A stretch of DNA of 64,000 nt. Origin: Pseudomonas fortuita (GTDB lineage: Bacteria; Pseudomonadota; Gammaproteobacteria; Pseudomonadales; Pseudomonadaceae). Both the position numbers and the translations under genes were made by a program. The DNA is taken from the NCBI RefSeq assembly GCF_026898135.2, contig NZ_CP114035.2:5993501-6057500 (forward strand), in the 5' to 3' direction. Of this stretch, positions 1 to 8,448 are shown piece after piece. The notes beneath the pieces are model-generated. The model ran no database searches and was not told the origin of the DNA. It saw only the letters and a program-made list of their open reading frames with translations. Position 1 is the stretch's first letter. Each line of letters opens with the position of its first letter.

Positions 1-233
1 ATGTCGGCCTCCTGTTGCAACAGCGCCTTGACCATCGGCAGCAGTCGCACGCCCTCTTCGCTCAACACCAAGCGCCGCCCGCCACGGTAGAACAGCTCGA
101 CCGTGTAGTGGCTTTCCAGGTTGCGGATCTGCGTGGTCACCGTGGGCTGGCTGAGCCCGAGCTTCTTTGCCGCCAGGGTGATGCTGCCCAGGCGGGCCAC
201 CATGTAAAAGGCTTTAAGCTCCGAACTCAGCAT
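1..233 (-). CDS. LysR-family transcriptional regulator, N-terminal part (cut by window edge)
   Basis: Only the first 77 codons are in the window. They encode a typical LysR winged helix-turn-helix: residues 1-60 include AAKKLGLSQPTVTTQIRNLE, the recognition-helix region of the family. The ATG at 233 has a GAGG ribosome site about 6 nt upstream and lies 10 nt after the cadA stop codon, on the same strand, so it may be co-transcribed with cadA. The effector-binding domain is outside the window, so the ligand and targets cannot be inferred. The fold call is firm; the role is unknown. Confidence 0.85.
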   Translation of the reverse strand, partial: MLSSELKAFYMVARLGSITLAAKKLGLSQPTVTTQIRNLESHYTVELFYRGGRRLVLSEEGVRLLPMVKALLQQEAD

Positions 234-242
234 GCACGTCCT

Positions 243-2495
243 CTATTTGCGCAAAAGGCGCAAGCCGTTGAACACCACCAGCAGGCTCACGCCCAGGTCG
301 GCGAACACCGCCATCCACAGGGTGGCCATGCCGGCAAAGGTAATCGCCAGGAATATCGCCTTGACGCCCAACGCCAGAACGATGTTCTGCATGAGGATCG
401 CCGCACTTTGGCGCGACAGCCTGACGAAGGCCGGGATTTTCCGCAAGTCGTCGTCCATCAGTGCCACATCGGCGGTTTCGATGGCGGTGTCGGTGCCGGC
501 AGCGGCCATGGCAAAACCGATCTCGGCACGGGCCAGGGCCGGGGCATCGTTGATGCCGTCACCGACCATGCCCACCCGATGGCCCTGTGCGTACAAGGCT
601 TCGATGGTTTTCAGTTTGTCGGCAGGCAGCAGGTTGCCCTCCGCGCGGTCGATACCCACCACGGCGGCGATGGCCTGCGCGGTATGCGGATTATCACCGG
701 TCAGCATGACAGTCTTGATGCCCAGCTCATGCAGCTCGGCAATGGCCTGGCGGCTGCTGTCCTTGACCGTATCGGCCACTGCAAAAAGGGCCAGCGGGCC
801 ACTGCGGTCAAGCAGCAGGACCACGGTCTTGCCCTGGCGCTCCAGCGCATCCAGCTGGGCTTCCAGCTCGGGTGAGCACAGCCCCAGTTCTTCCACCAGG
901 CGGTGGTTGCCCAGGTGGTAGACCTCGCCAGCGATGGTGCCACGCACGCCGCGCCCGGCCAGGGCAGCGAAGTCATCGACCTCGCTCAAGGCCAGGCCTT
1001 GCGCCTTGCCGAACTGGGCAATGGCGCGGGAAACCGGGTGGTCCGAACGTTCGCCCAAGCTAGCAGCCAGGGCTTGCGCACGGCCTTCGAACACCGGCTC
1101 CAGTACTTTGGCGTCGGTCTGTACCGGCTTGCCGTGGGTGATGGTGCCGGTCTTGTCCAGGGCCAGGTAATCCAGGTGGCGGCCGCCTTCCAGGTACACA
1201 CCGCCCTTGATCAGGATGCCTTTGCGCGCAGCAGCGGCCAGCCCGCTGACGATGGTCACCGGGGTCGAGATGACCAGGGCGCACGGGCACGCGACCACCA
1301 GCAGCACCAGGGCGCGGTACACCCAGTCGAACCAGCTTGCGGCCATGAACAGCGGCGGGATCACCGCCACGGCCAGGGCGATGGCAAACACCACCGGGGT
1401 ATAGATACGCGAAAACTGGTCGACGAAGCGCTGGGTAGGCGCCCGCGCGCCTTGCGCTTCCTCCACGGCCTTGATGATCCGCGCCAGGGTCGATTGGCCC
1501 GCGCCAGCGGTAACGCGAAACTCCAGCGCACCCGCCTGGTTGATGGTGCCGGCGAACAGTTTGTCGCCTACGGCCTTCTCCACAGGCAAGCTTTCGCCGG
1601 TGATCGGCGCCTGATCGACGCTGGATTGCCCACTGGTCACTTCGCCATCCAGGCCGATGCGCTCGCCGGGGCGCACCCGCACCAACGCGCCGACGGCCAC
1701 TTCGCGCACTTCCACTTCGCGCCATTGGCCATCTGCCTGCTGCACCGTGGCCATGTCCGGGGTCAGCTGCATCAGCCCGCTGATGGCATTGCGTGCGCGG
1801 TCCAGCGAGCGTGCTTCGATCAGCTCGGCAACGGTAAACAGCACCATCACCATGGCCGCTTCCGGCCACTGGCCGATCAGCACAGCACCGGTGACGGCGA
1901 TGCTCATCAGCGCGTTGATGTTGAGGTTGCGGTTTTTCAGGGCAATCCAGCCCTTCTTGTAGGTGCCCAGGCCGCAACCAAGAATGGCTGCCAGCGCCAA
2001 TGCCGCCACCAGCCACTCCGGCGCCAGCGACGCAAAGTGCACGATTTCGGCGGCGATGGCGGCAACACCCGACAATGCCAGCGGCCACCAGCGGGTCTTG
2101 GCCGGTTGGGGCGCGGCGGCGGTACTGTCGCCTTCGGCACCAAGCGGCTCGGCCTTCATGCCCAGGCTGTCGATGGCACGCTCGATGTCGCCAGTGCCGT
2201 CCAATGTATGGCGCACGCCCAGTACGCGGTTGATCAGGTTGAATTCCAGCTGCTCGATACCGGCCAGCTTGCCCAGCTTGTCCTGAATCAGGGTCTGCTC
2301 GGTCGGGCAGTCCATGGCGTCGATGCGGAAGCGGCTGAGCTGTGCCTGGGCACTGGCCGTTTCAGTCAGCTGCACCAGCGCCGGCGCGGCTTTGGCCCCG
2401 CAGCAGCTGTGGCCGTGGGCGGCGTGCCCATGGTCGTCATCGCCATGGGCGTCATCGTGCGGATGCTTGTGTTCGTGGCTGACAGGCTGGTTCAT
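243..2495 (-). CDS. cadA: Heavy-metal-exporting P1B-type ATPase (Cd/Zn/Pb)
   Basis: A 750-residue inner-membrane P-type ATPase that exports divalent soft metals. The N-terminus is His-rich ([18 protein letters not shown]) with a CCG cluster, followed by a heavy-metal-associated domain with DCPTE in place of the usual CxxC. Visible ATPase motifs, in order, are TGES (ITGESLP), the membrane metal site CPC (VVACPCALV), the phosphorylation site DKTGTIT, the HP locus (SDHPVSRAI) and [13 protein letters not shown] with the His-rich tail fits the Zn/Cd/Pb subgroup. The start at 2495 is chosen over the upstream in-frame codon at 2534 because AAGGACG sits just before it. It diverges from cadR across a MerR-type promoter. 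Confidence 0.95.
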   Translation of the reverse strand: MNQPVSHEHKHPHDDAHGDDDHGHAAHGHSCCGAKAAPALVQLTETASAQAQLSRFRIDAMDCPTEQTLIQDKLGKLAGIEQLEFNLINRVLGVRHTLDGTGDIERAIDSLGMKAEPLGAEGDSTAAAPQPAKTRWWPLALSGVAAIAAEIVHFASLAPEWLVAALALAAILGCGLGTYKKGWIALKNRNLNINALMSIAVTGAVLIGQWPEAAMVMVLFTVAELIEARSLDRARNAISGLMQLTPDMATVQQADGQWREVEVREVAVGALVRVRPGERIGLDGEVTSGQSSVDQAPITGESLPVEKAVGDKLFAGTINQAGALEFRVTAGAGQSTLARIIKAVEEAQGARAPTQRFVDQFSRIYTPVVFAIALAVAVIPPLFMAASWFDWVYRALVLLVVACPCALVISTPVTIVSGLAAAARKGILIKGGVYLEGGRHLDYLALDKTGTITHGKPVQTDAKVLEPVFEGRAQALAASLGERSDHPVSRAIAQFGKAQGLALSEVDDFAALAGRGVRGTIAGEVYHLGNHRLVEELGLCSPELEAQLDALERQGKTVVLLLDRSGPLALFAVADTVKDSSRQAIAELHELGIKTVMLTGDNPHTAQAIAAVVGIDRAEGNLLPADKLKTIEALYAQGHRVGMVGDGINDAPALARAEIGFAMAAAGTDTAIETADVALMDDDLRKIPAFVRLSRQSAAILMQNIVLALGVKAIFLAITFAGMATLWMAVFADLGVSLLVVFNGLRLLRK

Positions 2496-2526
2496 GGGGT
2501 CGTCCTTAAAGTGAGCCTGTTGCCAA

Positions 2527-2557
2527 GTGAACACCCTGTAGCCACTATAGGGTCAAG
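2527..2557 (-). promoter_or_regulatory. CadR-type operator and promoter of cadA
   Basis: On the minus strand, TTGACC (2552-2557) and TTCACT (2527-2532) act as -35 and -10 boxes with a 19-bp spacer. The spacer holds a perfect dyad, ACCCT-N-TAG...CTA-N-AGGGT (2534-2554). An over-long spacer with a central dyad is the mark of promoters twisted into activity by MerR-family regulators. It faces cadA and lies between the divergent cadA and cadR genes, so CadR is the expected binder. Confidence 0.88.
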
Positions 2558-2578
2558 CCACTTGCTGGAGATTTCGTG

Positions 2579-3022
2579 ATGAAGATCGGAGAACTGGCCA
2601 AAGCCACCGACTGCGCGGTGGAAACCATTCGCTACTACGAGCGTGAAAACCTGCTGCCCCAGCCTGCCCGTACAGAAGGCAACTACCGGCTGTATACCCA
2701 GGCCCACGTGGAACGGCTGACCTTCATCCGCAACTGCCGCACCCTGGACATGACCCTGGACGAAATCCGCAGCCTGCTACGCCTGCGCGACAGCCCCGAC
2801 GACTCGTGCGGCAGCGTCAATGCGCTGATCGACGAACATATCGAGCATGTGCAGGCGCGGATCGATGGCTTGGTGGCTTTGCAGGAGCAGCTGGTGGAAC
2901 TGCGGCGGCGCTGCAACGCGCAGGGGAGCGAATGCGCGATCTTGCAGCAACTGGAGACGAACGGGGCGGTATCGGTGCCGGACACCGAGCATTCGCATGT
3001 GGGGCGCAGTCACGGGCATTGA
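2579..3022 (+). CDS. cadR: MerR-family cadmium/lead-responsive regulator
   Basis: A 147-residue MerR-family activator. The N-terminal winged helix (MKIGELAKATDCAVETIRYY) is followed by a dimerisation helix. Metal-binding Cys residues are seen in SCGSV (about residue 78) and in RRCNAQGSEC (about residues 112 and 119). The C-terminus is His-rich (HSHVGRSHGH), typical of Pseudomonas CadR. It should sense Cd and activate the divergent cadA promoter through the dyad at 2534-2554. ATG 2579 follows GGAG by 8 nt; the GTG at 2576 is less well placed. Confidence 0.95.
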   Translation: MKIGELAKATDCAVETIRYYERENLLPQPARTEGNYRLYTQAHVERLTFIRNCRTLDMTLDEIRSLLRLRDSPDDSCGSVNALIDEHIEHVQARIDGLVALQEQLVELRRRCNAQGSECAILQQLETNGAVSVPDTEHSHVGRSHGH

Positions 3023-3030
3023 GCCAAAAG

Positions 3031-3052
3031 CTTCGCGGGTGAACCCGCGAAG
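3031..3052. terminator. Perfect palindrome / REP-like hairpin after cadR
   Basis: CTTCGCGGGT-GA-ACCCGCGAAG forms a hairpin with 10-bp arms and a 2-nt loop between the convergent cadR and thyA 3' fragment. No T-run follows on either strand, so it is best read as a single REP-type unit that may protect or end both transcripts. Confidence 0.6.
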
Positions 3053-3078
3053 AGGCCAGTTCAAACAATGGAGATCTA

Positions 3079-3397
3079 TCAGACCGCCATCGGCGCTGTC
3101 ATCGGCGCATGGTGCTCATAGCCTTCCAGCCAGAAATCACTCGGCTCGATCTTCTCCAGCCACTCCGGCTCATACTTGCCCGTCTCGGCAAACGCCGGCA
3201 CGCGGTCGCTGATCACCAGCTTCGGCGCTTCCAGCGGCTCGCGCTTGAGCTGCTCGTTCAGCATGTCCAGGTGGTTTTCATACACATGGGCATCGCCAAT
3301 GAAGTAGGTGAACCAGCGTGGGGTGTAACCGGTCAGGCGGCCGAACAGCGACAGCAGCGCCGCGCCTTCGGTGAGGTTGAACGGTGTCCCCAGGCCC
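3079..3397 (-). pseudogene. thyA: Host thyA, 3' fragment (severed by island)
   Basis: The last 106 codons of the host thymidylate synthase gene, beginning at the 6-bp core (3392-3397). The encoded part starts [16 protein letters not shown] and includes the dUMP-binding segment GDAHVYENH. It lacks the N-terminal half with the catalytic Cys. A run-on frame extends into the island to a GTG at 3483, so a 134-residue hybrid could be translated, but it cannot be an active enzyme. Joined to the 5' fragment (25176-25834) through one core copy, it restores 324 codons exactly. Confidence 0.95.
3392..3397. other. Left insertion core (attL), AGGCCC
   Basis: The hexamer AGGCCC is the point where host thyA sequence stops; the same hexamer occurs at the other junction (25176-25181). 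Host sequence continues on the left side of this copy (GGTGTCCCC) and on the right side of the other (AGGTCGTTGG). A 6-bp core resembles the target size known for Tn554. It is defined by comparing the two thyA fragments, not by a search. Confidence 0.85.
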
Positions 3398-3459
3398 TTC
3401 CTCCGACGTCTTTTTTGCACCAGCAGCCGCAATTCGTGGGCTGCACGGGAGAACACCCT

Positions 3460-3483
3460 GTGTGCATTTATAATCATGCACAC
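3460..3483 (+). promoter_or_regulatory. Palindrome wrapped around a perfect -10 box
   Basis: GTGTGCAT (3460-3467) and ATGCACAC (3476-3483) are exact 8-bp inverted arms, and the 8-nt spacer region contains TATAAT (3469-3474). This looks like an operator overlapping a rightward promoter for the ParB/Srx-Dam genes that start about 140 nt downstream. No good -35 is seen 17 bp upstream, so activation or repression by a dimeric regulator is plausible. A second inverted pair, GCAGCC/GGCTGC (3423-3444), lies just before it near the island end. Confidence 0.5.
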
Positions 3484-3621
3484 TTCGCAACAGACTGTCT
3501 ACATTTCTCTCAATAAGTCAGCGGGTTAGATCTTTCAGACCGCAGCTCGTCTGGGCTTAGGCCGCTTCGCTGGCCAGTTTGTATTATCATCGTGCCAGCA
3601 CTGGATTGCGTAACGGTACAA

Positions 3622-5313
3622 ATGATGAAAATTGACGTAATGATGAGGGACATCCGAGTCATCCCTCTGGACAAAATCAAGCTTGACCAAGAGAACGTCC
3701 GCTTCGGCAACGACGTCGCGCAGAACCAGCGCGAGGCGATCAAGCTCATGCTGTCCGCGCCGGAGGATGCGAAGAAGCTGCTTCGCCTAGCCGAACACAT
3801 CGCTGAGCACGGCCTGGATCCGACTGAACTCCAGCTCGTGACCCCCGATGATGATGGCAACTTCATTGTTCTGGAAGGCAACCGCCGCCTCACGGCACTG
3901 AAGCTTCTGCAACGGCCTGACCTCTGCCCTTCAGATCGCGGCTATAAAGGCTTCCTGAAAGCCCATAACTCTCTGGCGAATGGTGTTCCTGAAGGCTTGC
4001 AGTGCAGCGTTGTAGCATCGCGTGTCGATGGCGACATGTGGATTGAGCTGAAACATACCGGCGAGAATCGTGGTGTAGGCCGAGTAGGCTGGGATAGTGA
4101 CATCAGAGACGAGCGACGGGCCCGTACTACCGGTATTGAATCCATCGGCCGTCAAGTTCGTAACTTGATTACTGAAAACCAACACATCTTCTCCAGCAAA
4201 GCGGAACTCGACGTGTTCGAGGTCGACGTTACAACCCTTACACGTATTTTTTCTTCCAGCCTGGGGCAAAACACTTTCCGCTTGAAAGTCGAGAATAAGC
4301 TGCTTGTGCCACAGCTCCCACTCGAGCATATCGCTCCATCCCTGGAGTTTTTGCTGGATATGTTTGTGTCCCATGGATACAACGTGAACGATGTTCGCAA
4401 ACATGAGAACCAAGTAATCACACTTGGCCACATCCCACCTGAGATTTTGCCACACAAGCTGGCGGAAGCTGCAAAAGTTAAACCCACCCCATCACCCAAG
4501 CCAACTCCAGAACCAACAAAGCCCGAAGTAAATCCAACTACCGAAGCGACCAAACAGGGCACTCTAGATGTCAATGGCCCGACTCCTGAGGGCACCCCGA
4601 GTGAGCCCAACGGAGGTAGCAACCAAGTTATTCCCCCTAATATTGGCGAGCCTACTGAAGGTAAAGGCGCCGAGCAGAAGAATGGAAATGATGGTATAGA
4701 TACCAACACACCACCTGCACAGCCAGGCGTATCTCAAGCACCACAAGTTCCGGATGGCGGCGCAGCCGGAGGTATGCAGGACGGAAAACCCCAACCTGTT
4801 CCTGAGCCCCAGAAAGAGCCTGGAATCCGTGCAAAGCCACAAGTTCGCGCTCGAAAGTTTTTGACCCCATTCTCCTTGAAGATCACCAACTCGAGAATTA
4901 ACTCGATCTACAATGAGCTGCGCACTGTACTGCGCGTTGACGAGTGCCCAAATGCGACCGCAATTACGTTCCGAGTGTTTATGGAAACGACGTGCGATGA
5001 GTACATCCAGCTTCAGAAAGATGCAGGCACGCCAATCAAACGCTGGGATACTAACCAAGAACTAAGAGGTGGCGGCAATGGCGACAAACTGGTTCTGAAG
5101 GTTCAGTCGGTCGTTAAACATCTAGAGGCGGAAAAACGTATGCCCGCACCGGCAGCTAAAGCCATCTTCAAACGTGCTAGCTCCTATGATCAGCCAGGGT
5201 CTATAGACCACTTCAACCTATTCGTTCACGGGGCGCATAGTATCCCTTTGCCATCAGAACTGAAGGACATTGCGGAAGAATATCGCCCAATGCTTGAAGC
5301 CATCTGGAGATGA
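3622..5313 (+). CDS. ParB/sulfiredoxin-fold protein with proline-rich linker
   Basis: About 563 residues. Residues 10-110 form a ParB N-terminal (ParB/Srx) domain: RVIPLDKIKL, an AEHIAEHGL helix, and VLEGNRRLTALKLL, the equivalent of the GERR box that binds CTP or forms the active site in the superfamily. A variable alpha-helical middle is followed by a Pro/Gly/Glu-rich linker (about 285-410, PTPSPKPTPEPTKP) and a separate C-terminal domain (about 415-560). There is no partner ParA, so plasmid partition is unlikely; the partner is the Dam-type methylase 62 nt downstream. The start is unclear (GTG 3592, ATG 3622 or ATG 3640; no strong ribosome site). It may be a DNA-binding or nuclease part of a modification-linked module. 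Confidence 0.75.
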   Translation: MMKIDVMMRDIRVIPLDKIKLDQENVRFGNDVAQNQREAIKLMLSAPEDAKKLLRLAEHIAEHGLDPTELQLVTPDDDGNFIVLEGNRRLTALKLLQRPDLCPSDRGYKGFLKAHNSLANGVPEGLQCSVVASRVDGDMWIELKHTGENRGVGRVGWDSDIRDERRARTTGIESIGRQVRNLITENQHIFSSKAELDVFEVDVTTLTRIFSSSLGQNTFRLKVENKLLVPQLPLEHIAPSLEFLLDMFVSHGYNVNDVRKHENQVITLGHIPPEILPHKLAEAAKVKPTPSPKPTPEPTKPEVNPTTEATKQGTLDVNGPTPEGTPSEPNGGSNQVIPPNIGEPTEGKGAEQKNGNDGIDTNTPPAQPGVSQAPQVPDGGAAGGMQDGKPQPVPEPQKEPGIRAKPQVRARKFLTPFSLKITNSRINSIYNELRTVLRVDECPNATAITFRVFMETTCDEYIQLQKDAGTPIKRWDTNQELRGGGNGDKLVLKVQSVVKHLEAEKRMPAPAAKAIFKRASSYDQPGSIDHFNLFVHGAHSIPLPSELKDIAEEYRPMLEAIWR

Positions 5314-5375
5314 GGCATTGGAAAATACCGTATTATGTGTTCTCATGTGCGGCTTGATAGGCTGGGATCGGATTC

Positions 5376-6242
5376 ATGGGCGCTTCTAAGGTATTTTCCA
5401 CTCCGCTACGCTACCCTGGTGGTAAAGGAAAATTTGCTCACTTCATTAAACGCATGTTTGAAGTGAACAACTTGCTGGACGGCCATTACGCCGAGCCATA
5501 TGCAGGCGGCGCCGGAGTTGCTTTGGAGTTAATGTTCCATGAGTATGTTTCCGTTATTCACATCAACGACTTAGACCCAGCCATCCATGCCTTCTGGCAG
5601 TCGGTAGTTCATCACACCGATGAGATCAGCAAAGTCATCAGTGACACTCCAGTCACAATGGAAAACTGGCACAAGTTCAAAGCTGTGCTGGCCAATCCTC
5701 AAGACTGCTCTGTCGTTGATCTCGCCATGGCCACCTTCTTCCTCAATCGCACTAATCGATCTGGCATATTGAAGGCTGGAGTCATTGGCGGACAGGAGCA
5801 AGCAGGCAAATGGAAACTCGATGTACGATTTAATAAACCAGAACTTATCAAACGCATCGAGCTGATCGGAAAATTCAAGAATCGAATCAAAATCTATAAT
5901 GAAGACGCACTAAACTTCATTAATAATGTAATCCCCACCCTCCCCAAGAAATCCCTCACTTATCTCGACCCGCCTTACTACATCAAGGGCTCCGGCCTGT
6001 ATCGAAACTTCTACGTTCATGACGACCACGTCAAGATCGCCAAGGCACTTGGCGGCATCGATAAGCCGTGGATTGTTTCCTACGACAATGTGGACGAGAT
6101 CAAAGAGATTTATGCCGATTACAGGCAAGACGAGTATTTCCTGAGCTATACCGCTCAAGAAAAGAGGAAGGGTTCGGAAGTGATGATTTACGGGCCTGGG
6201 ATCACCGCCCCGGAGAGCGGCCTAAACCGCAAGGCGTCCTAG
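5376..6242 (+). CDS. D12-class DNA adenine N6-methyltransferase (Dam-like)
   Basis: 288 residues with the class-alpha adenine methylase layout: STPLRYPGGKGKF (SAM-binding start), AEPYAGGAGVALEL (motif I), a NRTNRSGIL segment, and the catalytic LDPPYY (about residue 200) followed by the IVSYDN segment. It should transfer methyl from SAM to adenine in a short target such as GATC, though the target cannot be read from sequence. It lies 62 nt after the ParB/Srx gene on the same strand, and a terminator follows at 6448. No cognate restriction enzyme is adjacent, but an Mrr-like nuclease is in the same island. It could protect island DNA, mark host DNA for the ParB-like partner, or be an orphan. 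Confidence 0.9.
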   Translation: MGASKVFSTPLRYPGGKGKFAHFIKRMFEVNNLLDGHYAEPYAGGAGVALELMFHEYVSVIHINDLDPAIHAFWQSVVHHTDEISKVISDTPVTMENWHKFKAVLANPQDCSVVDLAMATFFLNRTNRSGILKAGVIGGQEQAGKWKLDVRFNKPELIKRIELIGKFKNRIKIYNEDALNFINNVIPTLPKKSLTYLDPPYYIKGSGLYRNFYVHDDHVKIAKALGGIDKPWIVSYDNVDEIKEIYADYRQDEYFLSYTAQEKRKGSEVMIYGPGITAPESGLNRKAS

Positions 6243-6368
6243 AACGGCAATAGGACAGTATGAGATAGCGAACCATATCCTGAATTGTCAGGGGTTCTCG
6301 CTCAGCAGGCATGTGGACTGAAAGGATTGGGCTCTCGGTCGTTGATGTCATCCCCTATCGTAAGCATT

Positions 6369-6421
6369 TAGCTGACTTTCTGTTCACATCCTTTTCACAT
6401 GGCATGCGAGACAGTCAGCTA
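6369..6421. repeat. 9-bp exact inverted repeat with 35-nt centre
   Basis: TAGCTGACT (6369-6377) and AGTCAGCTA (6413-6421) are exact inverted copies. They lie between dam and its terminator, in otherwise non-coding sequence. The long centre argues against a terminator; a protein-binding pair or recombination site is possible. Confidence 0.55.
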
Positions 6422-6447
6422 TCCCTATGTGTGATAGAAGCTCCATT

Positions 6448-6474
6448 GCCCGCCTAGCAGCGGGCTTTCTTTTG
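6448..6474 (+). terminator. Rho-independent terminator of ParB/Srx-dam
   Basis: GCCCGC-CTAGCA-GCGGGC followed by TTTCTTTT on the plus strand, 206 nt after dam. It also separates these genes from the minus-strand genes that follow. Confidence 0.85.
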
Positions 6475-6502
6475 TCTGCGAAAGCATTCTTGGCCGCGCT
6501 CG

Positions 6503-6994
6503 TCAATCTTCCTCCTGATGCCCCAGGGATTCGAACGTGGTGAGCTCATCGCAGCTCAGGCAGTGGTACATGCTGGACGCCTCTCGATACTGCATCCCAC
6601 AGAAACTTCCGCAGAACGGGCAGCACTCATAATGCTCCAGATCTCCCCAATCCCAGACGCCGTGATACTCAGGGATTCCGTCTTGGTCATGGCCGATGAT
6701 CTCGAAGGATTTACCAGAGAGCCCTGCGAAGCCATCAATGCCATGCCGCGCCAAAATTGGCAAAACGTCCGCTGGGTCGAGGTCGAACCATTCGCCGGAG
6801 CCTCGCTGCTGCGAGAACTCCTTGTGAAGGGACTTCTCCAGAGATGCATCGGCGCCTTCCTCCGTATGAATCCAGCCCAGCACGAGGAGCTTTCTGGGGT
6901 TGCCCGTTTGAAGAGCTTTTCTCCGCTGCTCAACGTCCTTGGCCCGGCCAATTTTCACGCTCTCGTTCGTGTCTTCGATGAAGAAATAGATCAT
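6503..6994 (-). CDS. GIY-YIG-superfamily (Mug113/T5orf172-like) protein with zinc ribbon
   Basis: 163 residues. Residues 1-75 (IYFFIEDTNESVKIGRAKDV, QRRKALQTGNP, EKSLHKEF, GEWFDL) match the compact GIY-YIG-type domain of the T5orf172/Mug113 families: an aromatic strand, KIGRA, an arginine helix and a late Glu. Residues 125-155 hold CPFCGSFC and CLSC, a probable zinc ribbon. In this family the domain occurs in phages and mobile elements and is predicted to cut or bind DNA. It is transcribed toward the 6448 terminator. Fold is likely; substrate unknown. Confidence 0.7.
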   Translation of the reverse strand: MIYFFIEDTNESVKIGRAKDVEQRRKALQTGNPRKLLVLGWIHTEEGADASLEKSLHKEFSQQRGSGEWFDLDPADVLPILARHGIDGFAGLSGKSFEIIGHDQDGIPEYHGVWDWGDLEHYECCPFCGSFCGMQYREASSMYHCLSCDELTTFESLGHQEED

Positions 6995-7229
6995 CCCTGT
7001 GCACCTCTACCGTTCTAGGTACTTACCTTAGGCCATCCAGAGTTCGCCCATCTTTGTGGTAGAGCTCTCGCTCATCATCCTCCCGCGTACCTGATGGTGA
7101 GCAGATATCATTCATATTGATACGACTCGACACCGAGAACGCCATCCACAACATCCCTCATTGACCTCCCGGACAGGCTGACAGTCGAAAGGCCAGTAGC
7201 CCGTCAGAGGAGCCTGCCGAAGGCGGGAG

Positions 7230-7843
7230 CTACCCGAGCGTAATACCGAGGCGAACGTTTCCTAGCCCACGTGGGCCCTCATCGCTGGGATCCCCTGGCC
7301 ACGCCTCCGTGGTCGTTCCATGCGGGGAGACCATATAAACAGCTTCCAAGGTAAGCCCTTCGCCTTGGAGCATCGACGGCATCATTCTGATAATGGGTGG
7401 TGGAACCCAGAAATGATCGTGAGTCGCGTACACCATGAGAATAACGCTGCCACCATAAAGCTTGCCGTTCTTCTTCTTGACCAGTTTCTTGAACAGATCT
7501 GCCAGTTCAGCGGCGTTCCAGCTACCGGTGGAATCTTTGTAGTGCCCGACCTCCTTTATGGGAGCAAATTCGGCGAGCTCAAGCCATTTCAACCCCAAGT
7601 CAGTTTCCACTGTGAAATCGAGATCGTTTTCCTCTTGAGCACGCAGATTTTCAAAGCGCCCAAATCGCTTGAAATGAGGCCGCATCCCTTGATTATCCGT
7701 GCAGAACATCTGAGCGAAGTGCAGCTCAATTTCGGGCTTTCCTGCGGGCAGCTCCTTCTCTACACATACAGCACCCGCGGGCCGATCTGCAACGTTAATG
7801 CAGTGCCTCGCGGCTTCTTTCGCTCACGCTTAGGTCGATCCAT
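7230..7843 (-). pseudogene. Unrecognised gene with a probable frameshift near its start
   Basis: An open frame from 7709 to 7230 (159 residues: DLDFTVETDLGLKWLELAEF, IKEVGHYKDSTGSWNAAELA) clearly continues upstream with protein-like sequence (VADRPAGAVCVEKELPAG, KPEIELHFAQ) but has no start codon there. An ATG at 7843 with an excellent ribosome site (AAGGGGGA) opens MDRPKRERK in another frame. A single missing base near 7815-7820 would join them. The D...WLELAE pattern faintly resembles a PD-(D/E)XK nuclease core, but no family is recognised. It could also be a sequencing error. Confidence 0.6.
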
Positions 7844-7891
7844 TCTTCCCCCTTGATCGTCACACGCTCATCTGTGCGTGAGTACGAATGA

Positions 7892-8303
7892 TCACGCTCC
7901 CCAAGTATCATGCAGATGACGCCATAGAATACGCTCACCTTGAAGCTTGAAAAGGGCGGTCGAGATACGTGTGTTCACATCGTTGCCGGGTATCCGATGT
8001 ATCTCTCGATAACTGATCAGCGCCCCCTCCGACCACTGAGCTAAGGTTTCCAGCTCGGCTAGCTCTATGGCCAACCCAGGCTGGCCACCTGCGCCTTGCG
8101 CGAACAGGGCCGCGCGCCCCTGCAGGGAGACCTGGATACCGGAAGGCGTGACAATGGAGAACTCCGGAGGCGAACCGCTCGATCATCGCCTCAACCTGGC
8201 CCTCTCCTCTGGCAAAGAGCGCCGCGATCAACACATGGAGGTCTTTGACTTCTTGCAGATAGGGGCTCACCACGTTCCGTCCCAAAGAGAGTGACCGGAT
8301 CAC
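7892..8303 (-). pseudogene. Unrecognised small gene with a probable frameshift
   Basis: The frame opening at GTG 8303 (IRSLSLGRNVVSPYLQEVKD, LIAALFARGEGQVEAMIERF) loses protein character near 8165. A second frame then continues convincingly to the stop at 7892 (FSIVTPSGIQVSLQGRAALF, LAIELAELETLAQWSEGAL, DVNTRISTALFKLQGERI). One extra base in GCCTCCGGAG would account for it. The intact product would be about 136 residues. It sits 48 nt upstream of the next gene on the same strand (7843), so the two were probably an operon. No family recognised. Confidence 0.6.
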
Positions 8304-8448
8304 AATTTCTCACTCCAGGGCCTCAGGTCAAGGTCAAGCGTCCAGGCACTGCGGTGCTGTTGATGTAGACTCCAGTAAAGCCTCCGCAATCGCATCCGTC
8401 CTAAGCATGCCGTCAGGGCCGCGTTGATCCCTCAACTCTGGTCGCATC

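Noticed and set aside
903..2579. 558-codon open frame on the plus strand opposite cadA
   Set aside because: It is fully antisense to a clear P-type ATPase, rich in Gln/His/Arg/Gly, with no recognisable domain; typical of long antisense frames in GC-rich genes.
3622..5313. ParB/Srx gene considered as a plasmid partition gene
   Set aside because: No ParA partner and no parS-like repeats seen; its neighbour is a methylase.
7230..7843. Programmed -1 frameshifting
   Set aside because: No canonical X-XXY-YYZ slippery heptamer or following pseudoknot was evident; a base loss is simpler.
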